A stretch of DNA of 64,000 bases, taken from NCBI GenBank assembly GCA_942492715.1, contig CALOFW010000005.1, positions 271,968 to 335,967 of the forward strand. The letters run 5' to 3'. The notes under the pieces are model-generated. The model had not been told where the DNA came from, did no database searches, and saw only the letters and a list, made by a program, of their open reading frames with translations. The position numbers were made by a program, and so were the translations under genes. Positions 33,037-40,795 of this stretch are shown in pieces. Source of the DNA: Sva-07 sp942492715 (GTDB taxonomy: Bacteria > Actinomycetota > Acidimicrobiia > Acidimicrobiales > Ilumatobacteraceae). The number at the start of each line of letters is the position of its first letter. Within the stretch, counting starts at the first letter, position 1.

Positions 33037-33049
33037 TCCCTGGCGTGAC
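33019..33049. terminator. Hairpin embracing the dioxygenase stop codon
   Basis: GTCACGCCTGGGGT / ATCCCTGGCGTGAC arms (33019-33032 and 33036-33049) around a CTG loop, with one mismatch. The TGA at 33034-33036 is inside the stem-loop. Convergent genes end at 33036 (+) and 33052 (-), so this is a likely bidirectional terminator. It shares the GGGTCTGA core with 14268 and 30048 but has different outer arms. Confidence 0.55.
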
Positions 33050-33051
33050 GA

Positions 33052-33366
33052 TCAGGCGGCGGAGCGGGTGGCGGCTCCGGCTTCGAGGACGGTCCAGAGG
33101 TCGGTGCGGAGGCGGTCGGCCTGAGGTGGACGCAAGCGGTTGGCGACCACGACGCCCTCGATCATGTCGGCCAGCACGGCGCTGCGGGGCCGGTCGTGGA
33201 GCCGGATCGACACCACCGCTCCGTCGGGGCGGCGCCGGATCGACCGGTCGACGCCGACGAGCCGTGGCGGACACCGGAAGCTCGGCCCGACCAGCCCTCG
33301 CCGCCGGGCCTCTCGGGTGATCGCCCGGGCGGCGGCAGCGAACTCGACGGTGGTAGCGGCTTCCAT
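33052..33366 (-). CDS. Conserved actinobacterial hypothetical protein
   Basis: 104 residues from the ATG at 33366 (MEAATTVEFAAAARAITREA). The central pattern GLVGPSFRCPPRLVGVDRSI, RRRPDGAVVSIRL, VLADMIEGVVVANRL, LRTDLW resembles a small conserved protein of unknown function widespread in actinobacteria. Arg-rich, no signal peptide or membrane segment. The open frame extends upstream but without a ribosome site. Confidence 0.65.
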   Translation of the reverse strand: MEAATTVEFAAAARAITREARRRGLVGPSFRCPPRLVGVDRSIRRRPDGAVVSIRLHDRPRSAVLADMIEGVVVANRLRPPQADRLRTDLWTVLEAGAATRSAA

Positions 33367-33587
33367 ACGCCAACCATGATGACGAAGGGGTACGTCAGGG
33401 TTCCCACGGCGCCGCGCGACCAACCCGATCGGCACGTCCCCGTACCGGTCATCGCGGAGATGCCACGACGTCAGCTGGCGCCGCGACACTTGTATGGTGC
33501 CCGGGTGGTTGTGGGCAGTGACGTCGTTGACACATCGGCCGCGCGCCCGATCTCGGGACCTCTGTCTTCCGACGCGATCGGACATAG

Positions 33588-34541
33588 GTGAGCATGAGCA
33601 AGGCATGGCTGGTGCACTTGCTCGTTGGGGCAGCGCTGCTGTCCGCGTGCGCCGGCAACCAGCGACTGCCCGCGGGCGTGGGCCCGGCTCCACTGGAGTC
33701 GAGCCCGAGCATCAGTTCAGCGAACCCCGCTCCCACTGACACCACCACACCGGACGCGGTCACCGGCGACACCGTCGACACCTCCGACCCGGCCCCCACC
33801 GACTCCTCGCCCGTCGAGCCTGATGCAGCCGCAGTCGCACCAGGCTGCGCAGCATTCTCCGTGCCGACCGGTTCCACGGAAATCGCCGGCGAGCGCTGCG
33901 ACCCCGACCCATTGTTCGCCGGCCCCCGTCCGGCGGTCCTCGTGCTCAACGGATGCGGCGGCTACCTCGCTGACGCCGAGATCGGTCGGGACCTCGCAAC
34001 GGCACTGACCCGCGAGGGCATCGTGGCGATTCGGATCGACTACCTGGGCGCCGCCCCCGACGTCGCGTTCTGCGATCTCACCCCGGACGGCCTCAGCGAG
34101 GTGGCGCAGCCGGTCCTGGAAGCGGTCGCCGACACGGTCGCCGTGGTGCGGCTCGATCCGAACATCAGCTCCATCGGAGCCGTCGGGTACTCACTCGGGG
34201 CAGCGACCGCGATGTCGGCCGTCTTCGGTGGCGCCGGGCTCGCGACGATCGAACCGGTCCCCTTCTCCGCGGTCGCGCTGCTCTCGTATCCGAACGTGAT
34301 CCCGGGAGTCACCGATGGCATTGCGGCCGGGCTCGGCCCGCCACTGTTCGTGATGTCAGGCGAGGACGATGACGTCGCACCGCCTGCCGACTCGACGGCG
34401 ATCGTCGAGACAGCATTGGCGGCCGGCAACGCCGTCGAGCAACTGCTCGTGCCTGGACAGGGTCATTCCTGGACGGGTCCGGCGGCGTCGTTGGCTGCAG
34501 CGACGCTCGCCGACGAACTCGCCGACCGCCTCCTCGGCTGA
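33588..34541 (+). CDS. Lipoprotein alpha/beta hydrolase
   Basis: 317 residues from the GTG at 33588 (in-frame ATG at 33594 equally possible). Lipobox LLSAC near residue 20, then a Thr/Pro/Asp-rich linker to about residue 80. The hydrolase domain has oxyanion-type NGCGG, nucleophile elbow GYSLGAA (serine), acid in MSGEDDDVAPP and catalytic histidine in GQGHSW: a dienelactone-hydrolase-like catalytic triad. Anchored outside the membrane, it would hydrolyse an ester or similar bond. Substrate unknown. Confidence 0.85.
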   Translation: MSMSKAWLVHLLVGAALLSACAGNQRLPAGVGPAPLESSPSISSANPAPTDTTTPDAVTGDTVDTSDPAPTDSSPVEPDAAAVAPGCAAFSVPTGSTEIAGERCDPDPLFAGPRPAVLVLNGCGGYLADAEIGRDLATALTREGIVAIRIDYLGAAPDVAFCDLTPDGLSEVAQPVLEAVADTVAVVRLDPNISSIGAVGYSLGAATAMSAVFGGAGLATIEPVPFSAVALLSYPNVIPGVTDGIAAGLGPPLFVMSGEDDDVAPPADSTAIVETALAAGNAVEQLLVPGQGHSWTGPAASLAAATLADELADRLLG

Positions 34542-34614
34542 GACGCTGGGTGCGAAGCCCGGCCGGCCGAGCCCGGTCAGGTGGCCCGGTCAGGTGGCGT
34601 GTCAGGTGGCACGG

Positions 34615-35226
34615 TCAACGGGCGCGGTCGATGCCGATGTAGGCGAGCAGTTGCACGTCGTCGGGGAGTTGGATCACGACGGGCGCATCGGCGAGCGGTG
34701 CGACGAACTCAGGGAGCAGATCGAGGTCGCCGGTCATGCGAACTGCGGCATCCTCGAACCCGTCGGCGTAGAAGATCGTGGTGAATTCGAACACCTGGGT
34801 GCCGTTGCGGAGGCCGACGTCGACGTAGCCGACCGCCTCGAGCCGGTCGGCGTTCAACGCTGCCGCCCCGGACAACCCGCTGCCGTTGGCGCTGACGACG
34901 ATGATGTCGGCGCGGTCGGGGATCGAGGTCGGCGGCTCGGTGGTGGGCGCAACCGTCGTGGGTGTGGTGGTCGTGGTGGCGGTGGTCGGCGTGGTGGTGG
35001 AGTCGGCGACGGTGGCCTCGGTGGTGCTCGCCGCCTCCGTCGTGTCCGGAGCGTCGGTCGTGTCCGCGGCAGCGGTGATGTCGGGCACCGACGACGCCGG
35101 CGAGCTGGTCGCGGTGATCACCAGGGTGTCAGCGGCCGGCGAGTCGTCGGGCAGGCCGGCGATCGCGACGCCGACTCCGATCGCCAACAGAGCGACGACA
35201 ACGTACGCCAACCACGGGTGCCTCAT
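34615..35226 (-). CDS. Membrane-anchored LytR_C-domain protein
   Basis: 203 residues from the ATG at 35226. One N-terminal membrane segment (HPWLAYVVVALLAIGVGVAIAG), a Thr/Pro/Ala-rich linker to about residue 105, then an extracytoplasmic domain IIVVSANGSGLSGAAALNADRLEAVGY ending in VQLLAYIGID (written here in parts of one domain). This is the LytR_C (cell-envelope attenuator C-terminal) fold, found beside or within LCP ligases. No LCP catalytic domain is present. Probably a cell-wall-associated accessory protein. Confidence 0.8.
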   Translation of the reverse strand: MRHPWLAYVVVALLAIGVGVAIAGLPDDSPAADTLVITATSSPASSVPDITAAADTTDAPDTTEAASTTEATVADSTTTPTTATTTTTPTTVAPTTEPPTSIPDRADIIVVSANGSGLSGAAALNADRLEAVGYVDVGLRNGTQVFEFTTIFYADGFEDAAVRMTGDLDLLPEFVAPLADAPVVIQLPDDVQLLAYIGIDRAR

Positions 35227-35333
35227 GCCGCTCCGACATTACCGAGCCGCCCGCCGCCCGCCCGGGCATGCCCGCAATGGTCGCTCTCGCACCTGGAGGG
35301 CCGGCCACTCGGGGCTTCGGTACAGTCGCATCG

Positions 35334-36281
35334 ATGAGCGAGGCGGCGACCGGCGACACGACCGCCCTGACTCCCGTCCAGCAGCGGACCCTGGACGCGT
35401 TGCGCCGATCGGGCGAACCGCTGGTGTTCGATCCGGATCTGGTGGCCGACATCCGCACCGAGGTGCGCATCGCGTTCGACGAGTTCGCCGAGCGCCTGCA
35501 GCCGAACCAGCAGCTGTGGGTGAACAAGCACACGGTGGCCACGGTGCTCGACTGCGAGGAGTTCCATCTCGTCCCCGACGACTTCGAGTGGAAGCCGGCG
35601 ACGGCGAAGGGGCAGGTGGCACATCGGGCGATCCAGCTGACGTTGTCGTGGCGGGGCGAGCCGAACCCCACCGATCTGGTCGAGGAGGCGATGGCCCGTC
35701 TGGCCGACGAGGAGCGCGGCATCGGCCAGTGGATCGCCGCCCTCTCCCCCGCCGACGAGGCCGACCTGCGCGGCCAGTCGGTGGAGCGGGTCACGAAGTT
35801 CATGGAGAGCTTCCCGCCACTCGACAAGCGGTCGAACCCGATGACCGAATCGTCGGTGCGCTGGCCGAACGACGGCCCGATCGTGCTGTCGGGCAAGGTC
35901 GACCTGGTGATGGGACGGCCCCGCGGGAGCGAGGCCAGCAAGGTGATCATCGACCTGAAGACCGGCCGTCCGAACGTGCGCCATCGCCAGGATCTCGGCT
36001 TCTACGCGCTCCTCGAGACGCTGGTGCGGTCGGTGCCGCCACGCAAGGTGGCGACGTTCTACCTCGACGCATCCGAAGCGCAGGTGGAGGACGTGAGCGA
36101 GCGGCTGCTGCGCACGTCGGTTCGACGGACGCTCGATGCGATCAACGCGATCGTGGAGTTGCAGTCGGAGGGCCGCCCGCCGGTTCGACGCCCCGGGGTG
36201 ACGTGCCGTTGGTGCCCGCTCGCCGACACGTGCGACGAAGGCCGTGCCTACCTCGCCGGCCAGGCGTCGCTCGACGACTGA
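35334..36281 (+). CDS. PD-(D/E)XK nuclease, RecB/AddB-like with Fe-S cysteines
   Basis: 315 residues from the ATG at 35334. Nuclease core in the second half: GKVDLVMG, KVIIDLKTG (D-x-K) and QDLGFYALLETL, as in RecB-family exonucleases. One cysteine (VLDCEEF, near residue 80) and three near the end (CRWCPLADTC, C-x2-C-x5-C) match the arrangement that holds a 4Fe-4S cluster in AddB and Cas4. No helicase or cas genes are near, so it probably acts as a free-standing DNA-processing nuclease. Iron-sulfur content is inferred from cysteine spacing. Confidence 0.85.
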   Translation: MSEAATGDTTALTPVQQRTLDALRRSGEPLVFDPDLVADIRTEVRIAFDEFAERLQPNQQLWVNKHTVATVLDCEEFHLVPDDFEWKPATAKGQVAHRAIQLTLSWRGEPNPTDLVEEAMARLADEERGIGQWIAALSPADEADLRGQSVERVTKFMESFPPLDKRSNPMTESSVRWPNDGPIVLSGKVDLVMGRPRGSEASKVIIDLKTGRPNVRHRQDLGFYALLETLVRSVPPRKVATFYLDASEAQVEDVSERLLRTSVRRTLDAINAIVELQSEGRPPVRRPGVTCRWCPLADTCDEGRAYLAGQASLDD

Positions 36282-36313
36282 CCCCGCACCCCTTCCATCC
36301 TGCCCGGGCCCGC

Positions 36314-36366
36314 CAACTCTCGGCGGAATCCGTCTCGACTGCTGGAACCAGATCCGCCGAGAGTTG
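36314..36366. terminator. Perfect 14-bp inverted repeat between convergent genes
   Basis: CAACTCTCGGCGGA (36314-36327) and its exact complement TCCGCCGAGAGTTG (36353-36366) with a 25-base loop. It lies between genes ending at 36281 (+) and 36432 (-). It could be a bidirectional terminator or a small mobile-type palindrome. The long loop is unusual for a terminator. Confidence 0.45.
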
Positions 36367-36431
36367 CACGGCGCAACGCCGTACGGCGCGGAACCGGACC
36401 GGGACTGGCACGAGCGGGCGCAGGCGAGGGG

Positions 36432-37286
36432 TCAGTTGGAGATCCCGAGGGTCTGGATCTCGTCGACGTCGTAGGCGACGGACACGGTTCGGTCCACCGA
36501 CCCCGCCGTGCCCGATGGCCCGGACGACCGATAGCCGACCTCCCACGTTGCGGTCACCGTCAGTTCGTACGGCGTGTCGTCCGGCGACGATCTCCGGTAG
36601 GTGTACCCGCACGGGCCCTCGCCCGGCTCGTCGAGATCGACGATCGGCTCGCCCGGCCCGTCACAGGTGACCGTGTCGCCGTTGCCCATGGCCCACGAGG
36701 TCGAGGCGAGCGTGACGGTCGCTTCGGCCCAGTGCGGCCCGGCTTCGGCTCGGACCGTGATCGGGTCCTGTGCAACGAGTGCGAGCCACATCCCGAGGTT
36801 GACGATTCCTCCGGTTTCGGCCGGCGGGCTGATGTCGAGTGTGGGCGCCGGGACGGCTCGGCGGGCGCGGTCGACGGCGTCGTCGATGGCGTCCTGCACG
36901 GTGACGGTGGTGTCGACCCACGTGAACCCGGAGGCGGCGCCGTCGGGACAGATCCGGTTGAACACCATCTCCTCGCGCCCGTCGGGGAAGCGGCGACCGA
37001 CCGCGCCACCGGACGCCTCGAAGAACACGTACCCCGACTCCGAGATGTTGCCGTAGGCCGCCGGATCCCACCCGTCCGCCGACGTCGCCGGCACCCACCG
37101 ACACGGCTGCGGCGCCCCGACCACCCCGTTCGGCCTCGGCTCCGGAGCCGGCGTCGAGTCCCGACACTCCACCGTCACCGTGTCACCCTCGACCGAAGTT
37201 GACGCATCCTCCGTCGTCTCATTCCCAGCACCCGCCTGCAGAACGGCTGCCGACCAACTGACCGCCCAGCCAGACAGAACGACCAA
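36432..37286 (-). CDS. Secreted hypothetical protein
   Basis: 284 residues in the intact frame, which begins only at a TTG (37286). A better start is the GTG at 37320 (VNVRPMLGVGLL), joined by a one-base shift near 37287 to VVLSGWAVSWSAAVLQAGAG; this would give a complete signal peptide. The mature protein has six cysteines, an aromatic central segment (GFTWVDTTVTVQDAIDDAV) and a C-terminal half with repeated beta-type stretches (CGYTYRRSS, YELTVTATWEVGY). Related proteins are common and uncharacterised in actinobacteria. It follows the broken lipoprotein gene on the same strand. Confidence 0.65.
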   Translation of the reverse strand: MVVLSGWAVSWSAAVLQAGAGNETTEDASTSVEGDTVTVECRDSTPAPEPRPNGVVGAPQPCRWVPATSADGWDPAAYGNISESGYVFFEASGGAVGRRFPDGREEMVFNRICPDGAASGFTWVDTTVTVQDAIDDAVDRARRAVPAPTLDISPPAETGGIVNLGMWLALVAQDPITVRAEAGPHWAEATVTLASTSWAMGNGDTVTCDGPGEPIVDLDEPGEGPCGYTYRRSSPDDTPYELTVTATWEVGYRSSGPSGTAGSVDRTVSVAYDVDEIQTLGISN

Positions 37287-37297
37287 GCAGGCCTACG

Positions 37298-37990
37298 CCT
37301 AGCATCGGCCGGACATTCACCTCGACCCCTTCCCAACGGCCGATCTCGGTCTGCCACCCTCGAATCTTCCACCGATCCGTCGACGTTGCGCAGGAAGAAC
37401 GATCGACCGGTACGTACGTCACGTCCGGGTTCACGATCGCATCGGTGCCGTTCGGGGCCGGCGCCCACCTCGACGACGATCCAGGAATCGACCTCGCAGA
37501 TCTGGACTTGGCGAGAGGTCTTCGCTCGGTCGAGCAACGGTCGGCGGCACCTCGACCGATCACCGACGCCGGCACGTCTGGGATTGGGTCGAAGCGCCTA
37601 GCCGTTCGCCCGGTACTCGTCGAGCCAGGTTCGGCGATGAAGTTCTCGGTTCGATCACGCCGAGTGCCGTCGAGCGCATGGCCGCGACCTTGTCGTCGTT
37701 GATCGGATCCATCGATCGGCTTCACGTCCGAGTCGGAAGGCCTCCAGCAGGTCGGCTTCGACGTCGGCGGCGAGGGTGGCGGCGGGATCGAGGGTCGTGG
37801 TGGGGGCGTCGGTGCTCGAGGTGGTCGACGTGGTGGGTGTGGCCGGCGCCTCGGTGCTCGTCGGCGGCGAGGTCGTGTCGACCTCGACCTCCGCGACGGT
37901 CGTGTTGGGAGCGGCGTCGTCGCTCGAGCAGGCGGACACGAGCACGGCGACGCCGACGGCGATCGCCACCACGTTCCCCCGACGTGTCAT
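37298..37990 (-). pseudogene. Lipoprotein gene with multiple frameshifts
   Basis: The start at 37990 is clear: MTRRGNVVAIAVGVAVLVSAC with lipobox VSAC, then a Thr/Pro/Ser linker and ADVEADLLEAFRL. From about 37725 the sequence can be followed only by changing frame several times: DPINDDKVAAMRSTALG, then ENFIAE, TWLDEYRANG, then ICEVDSWIVVEVGAG, GTDAIVNPDVT, FLRNVDG, RWKIRGWQTEIGRWEGV and ECPADA. Joined, these give a plausible lipoprotein with a small cystatin-like or NTF2-like domain of about 230 residues. No single frame is open beyond residue about 120. No in-frame stop is seen at the reconstructed end. Confidence 0.55.
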
Positions 37991-38060
37991 CGCCGAATCG
38001 TACTCCTCCCGCATCACCTCGCCAGTGGGCGCAGCGATCGGGGGAACGGAATCGGCCGGG

Positions 38061-38720
38061 TCAGGCGAGTGTGGCCGTGGGCGGGTCCGTGGGTGGGATG
38101 ATGCGGCCCGGATACGGCTGGGTCTGCTCCTCTTCGTCGTCTCGGCGCCGTCGCCACGCCACGACGAAGAAGAACCCGGCGAGCAGTGCGAGGAGGCCGA
38201 GGAAGGTGCGCAGAATCGCCGAGGATGAGAGGAAGCTCGGCCACCAGTCGCTCGAACTCGGCGGTGACACCTTCGACGTGCTGATGCCGTCGTTGTCGCC
38301 CGTGATCGGAACGATGACGATGGTGGTCACCACGGAGTATCTCGCGAAGATGATGCGTGGTGGCAGGCTCGGGACGTCCGGATCAGTGGAGTTCAGGGCC
38401 GGGATGAACGCGGAGATGAAGCGTGTGCCGGTCGTTGCCGACGCGGTGAACTCGACCATCGCCGTGTACGTCGTGGCGTCGCAGATGGCCTGAGCCTGTT
38501 GATACGGATTGAAGTTGAAGAACGTGACCGTCTCGCCGGGGAAGCAGCCCGTGAGGATCGCGTCGAAGACCGCATTCGTCTGGACCTCGTCGGGCTCGGC
38601 GAACAACGTCAGCCTCGATCCGGGCGGGTACGACGGCTGCTGAGCCTGCGCAGACCCGCCCGCGAGCGCGCTGAAACACAGCACGCCCAAGGCGCCGAAT
38701 GCGAGTGCGAGCCGTTTCAT
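38061..38720 (-). CDS. Secreted, C-terminally membrane-anchored hypothetical protein
   Basis: 219 residues from the ATG at 38720. Signal peptide LALAFGALGVLCFSALAGG ending SAQAQQ, an extracellular beta-rich domain with two cysteines (TGCFPGE, AICDATT), a flexible Ser/Pro stretch, then one membrane helix (ILRTFLGLLALLAGFFFVVAW) and a cytoplasmic RRRRDDEEE tail. No sortase motif. It sits divergent from the first tyrosine-kinase gene of the polysaccharide locus. Function unknown. Confidence 0.75.
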   Translation of the reverse strand: MKRLALAFGALGVLCFSALAGGSAQAQQPSYPPGSRLTLFAEPDEVQTNAVFDAILTGCFPGETVTFFNFNPYQQAQAICDATTYTAMVEFTASATTGTRFISAFIPALNSTDPDVPSLPPRIIFARYSVVTTIVIVPITGDNDGISTSKVSPPSSSDWWPSFLSSSAILRTFLGLLALLAGFFFVVAWRRRRDDEEEQTQPYPGRIIPPTDPPTATLA

Positions 38721-38767
38721 GCCACCAATGTCATCGGCGACGTCAATGCCCAACTGAAGTCCCACCG

Positions 38768-40450
38768 ATGAATGGCGTGAGGCGGCCGACGGATCCCACC
38801 TCTACGATGTCGTCGGTGAGGGCTGGTTCTCTTCTCGGTGCGCTGCGGCGGCGCGGTGGCCTCGTGCTCCTGCCTGCGTTGCTCGCAGCGGGGGTCGCTC
38901 TCGTGTTGTCGCTGCTCTCCACGCCGATGTACGAGGCGACCGCAGAGGTGCTCGTCGACACCACCACCCGGTCGATCGAGGCCGAGGCGGCGATCGCAGC
39001 GAGCTCCGCCGTCGAGGACCAGGTTCGCGGGATCGTCGGCAACGAGCCCGAGTTGACCGTCGAGTTCGTCGAGGGTTCCGAGGTCCTGCAGCTCACCGCG
39101 TCGAGTTCGAACGCGCAGAATGCGGCAGCCGCTGCCAATGCGCACGCGGCGGTGGTCACGGCCGGTCGAGGCGACGAAGCGACGCTGATCGAGCCGGCGA
39201 CGGTCCCGGCCGACCCCTACGAGCCGCAGACGGTTCGGAACACGGTGCTCGCGTTCCTCGCCGGCCTCCTGATCGGCATCGTCGCCGCCTTGCTGGCGGC
39301 CCGATTCGACTCGTCGATCCGATCCACCCGCCGGCTCCGCGCGATCACCGGTGTTCCGAACCTCGCGGTGATTCCACGGGTGCCGCTGGGCGATCGGCGG
39401 CCGGACGATCTCGCCGCCATGGGCGACCCGAATTCGGTCGAGGCCGAGGCGTACCGAACCCTGCGGACCGCCGTCGAGTTCCTGGCGCACGAAACCGGGG
39501 CCAAGGTGGTGCTGGTGACCAGCCCGCGGCCGGGCGAGGGCAAGTCGTCGGTGGCGGCGAACCTCGCGGTGACCGCCGCCCAGGCGGGACGCAACGTGGT
39601 GTTGATCGACGGCGATCTCCGCAAGCCGCAGATGCATCGTTCGTTCGGGGTGCGCAACGACCGGGGCCTGTCGTCGGTGCTGACCGGCGACGCCACACTC
39701 AGCAAGGCGGTGAAGCGGCTGGATGCCGAGAAGAACCTGGTGATCCTGCCCGCGGGCCCGCCGCCGCCGGATCCGGCCGAGCTGTTGCTGTCCGATCGGC
39801 TCGGCAAGGCGATCGACGCGCTGGCCAAGGCCGCTGACCTGGTCGTGATCGATGCTCCTCCGGTGCTGCCGGTGACCGATTCGACGATCCTGGCGCAGCA
39901 CTCCGATGCGGTACTGCTCGCTGCCACGGTCGGGCTGAGCGAACGCGGCGAGTGGACCGAGACGCTGGAACGCCTCGAGGTGGTCAAGGCGAACGTGATC
40001 GGCACGGTGCTGTCACGGCCCGACTCGCGGGTCGGGTCGACGACGACGTACCACTATGCGCCCACCGCAGCACCCGCCAACTGGTGGGTGAAGCAGGCCG
40101 CCGAGACCGAGCGTGCGAAGCACCCCGAGCCCACCGACACCACCACGGTGATGTCGAGGGATCCCGTCGACGAGCTGCTCTGGGACAAGTCGGCGAAGCC
40201 CGCCGGGGCCGGGCGAGCATCAGCGGGTCAGGCCGGCGCCGTCTCCGGTTCGAGTCGGTCGTCGAAGCACGAGCCGGCAGACGACGATCGACGCAACGGC
40301 GGCGACGCCGGCGGCGAACAGCGCGGGGCCGACGGTGGGTTGGATCGCTCCGGTCCGGGCGACGGCGACGGCAGCGATGCCGCCGGTGAGCCCGATTCCC
40401 CATCGTTGCAGGCGCCGAGCGACCCGGCGTTCCCGCCACCACAGCCATAG
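38768..40450 (+). CDS. Wzc-like chain-length regulator / BY-type tyrosine kinase
   Basis: 560 residues from the ATG at 38768 (second option at 38807, MSSVRAGSL). Wzz-type domain with two membrane helices (residues about 35-55 and 155-180). Kinase domain: Walker A in SPRPGEGKSSVAANLA, Walker A' in VVLIDGDLRKP, Walker B in LVVIDAPPVLPVTDS. These enzymes control length and export of surface polysaccharides by tyrosine autophosphorylation; few tyrosines are seen near the end (TTTYHYAP). The last ~75 codons (low-complexity Gly/Asp/Ser) overlap the convergent gene at 40220 and may not be native; a lost stop or frame change near 40210 is possible. Confidence 0.88.
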   Translation: MNGVRRPTDPTSTMSSVRAGSLLGALRRRGGLVLLPALLAAGVALVLSLLSTPMYEATAEVLVDTTTRSIEAEAAIAASSAVEDQVRGIVGNEPELTVEFVEGSEVLQLTASSSNAQNAAAAANAHAAVVTAGRGDEATLIEPATVPADPYEPQTVRNTVLAFLAGLLIGIVAALLAARFDSSIRSTRRLRAITGVPNLAVIPRVPLGDRRPDDLAAMGDPNSVEAEAYRTLRTAVEFLAHETGAKVVLVTSPRPGEGKSSVAANLAVTAAQAGRNVVLIDGDLRKPQMHRSFGVRNDRGLSSVLTGDATLSKAVKRLDAEKNLVILPAGPPPPDPAELLLSDRLGKAIDALAKAADLVVIDAPPVLPVTDSTILAQHSDAVLLAATVGLSERGEWTETLERLEVVKANVIGTVLSRPDSRVGSTTTYHYAPTAAPANWWVKQAAETERAKHPEPTDTTTVMSRDPVDELLWDKSAKPAGAGRASAGQAGAVSGSSRSSKHEPADDDRRNGGDAGGEQRGADGGLDRSGPGDGDGSDAAGEPDSPSLQAPSDPAFPPPQP

Positions 40451-40795
40451 GGCGGTGCCCCCGACGAGCACGAGGGGCCAGAACGCGAAGAGCGCACCGA
40501 CGATCGCCGATTCTCGCCCGGTGGCACCGTAGAGGCCGGACCACAGCACGATCGCCGCAGCGACCACCTGGACGACGGCGCCCGACGGGCGGCGAGCGAT
40601 CAATTCGATGACGGCGATCGAGGCGACCATCACTCCGATGGCAGGCATCTGGTCGGTCTCGGGCACGCAGAGGTAGATGGCGAGCGCGGTCATCCCCAGC
40701 AGCCAGGGGAACTCGGCGGGGCACAGTCGCGAGAGCGGCGATTCGGCCACGTCGTCGGCGCCGCTACCGGGCCGAGCGGCTGGCGGGAACGGCAC
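40220..40795 (-). CDS. Five-TM hypothetical membrane protein
   Basis: 191 residues. About five hydrophobic stretches (FPWLLGMTALAIYLCV, IGVMVASIAVIELIA, VVQVVAAAIVLWSGLYG, VGALFAFWPLVLVGGTALWLW, PALFAAGVAAVASIVVCRLVL). The start overlaps the end of the polymerase gene by 32 bases, so it is probably co-translated with the polysaccharide genes. Its 3' end lies under the tail of the convergent kinase gene. Possibly a small accessory factor of polymer assembly; no family recognised. Confidence 0.65.
   Translation of the reverse strand: MPFPPAARPGSGADDVAESPLSRLCPAEFPWLLGMTALAIYLCVPETDQMPAIGVMVASIAVIELIARRPSGAVVQVVAAAIVLWSGLYGATGRESAIVGALFAFWPLVLVGGTALWLWWRERRVARRLQRWGIGLTGGIAAVAVARTGAIQPTVGPALFAAGVAAVASIVVCRLVLRRPTRTGDGAGLTR

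Noticed and set aside
34886..36670. 594-codon plus-strand open frame covering the LytR_C and nuclease genes
   Set aside because: Out of frame with the RecB-like nuclease and antisense to the LytR_C gene; Arg/Gly-rich shadow.
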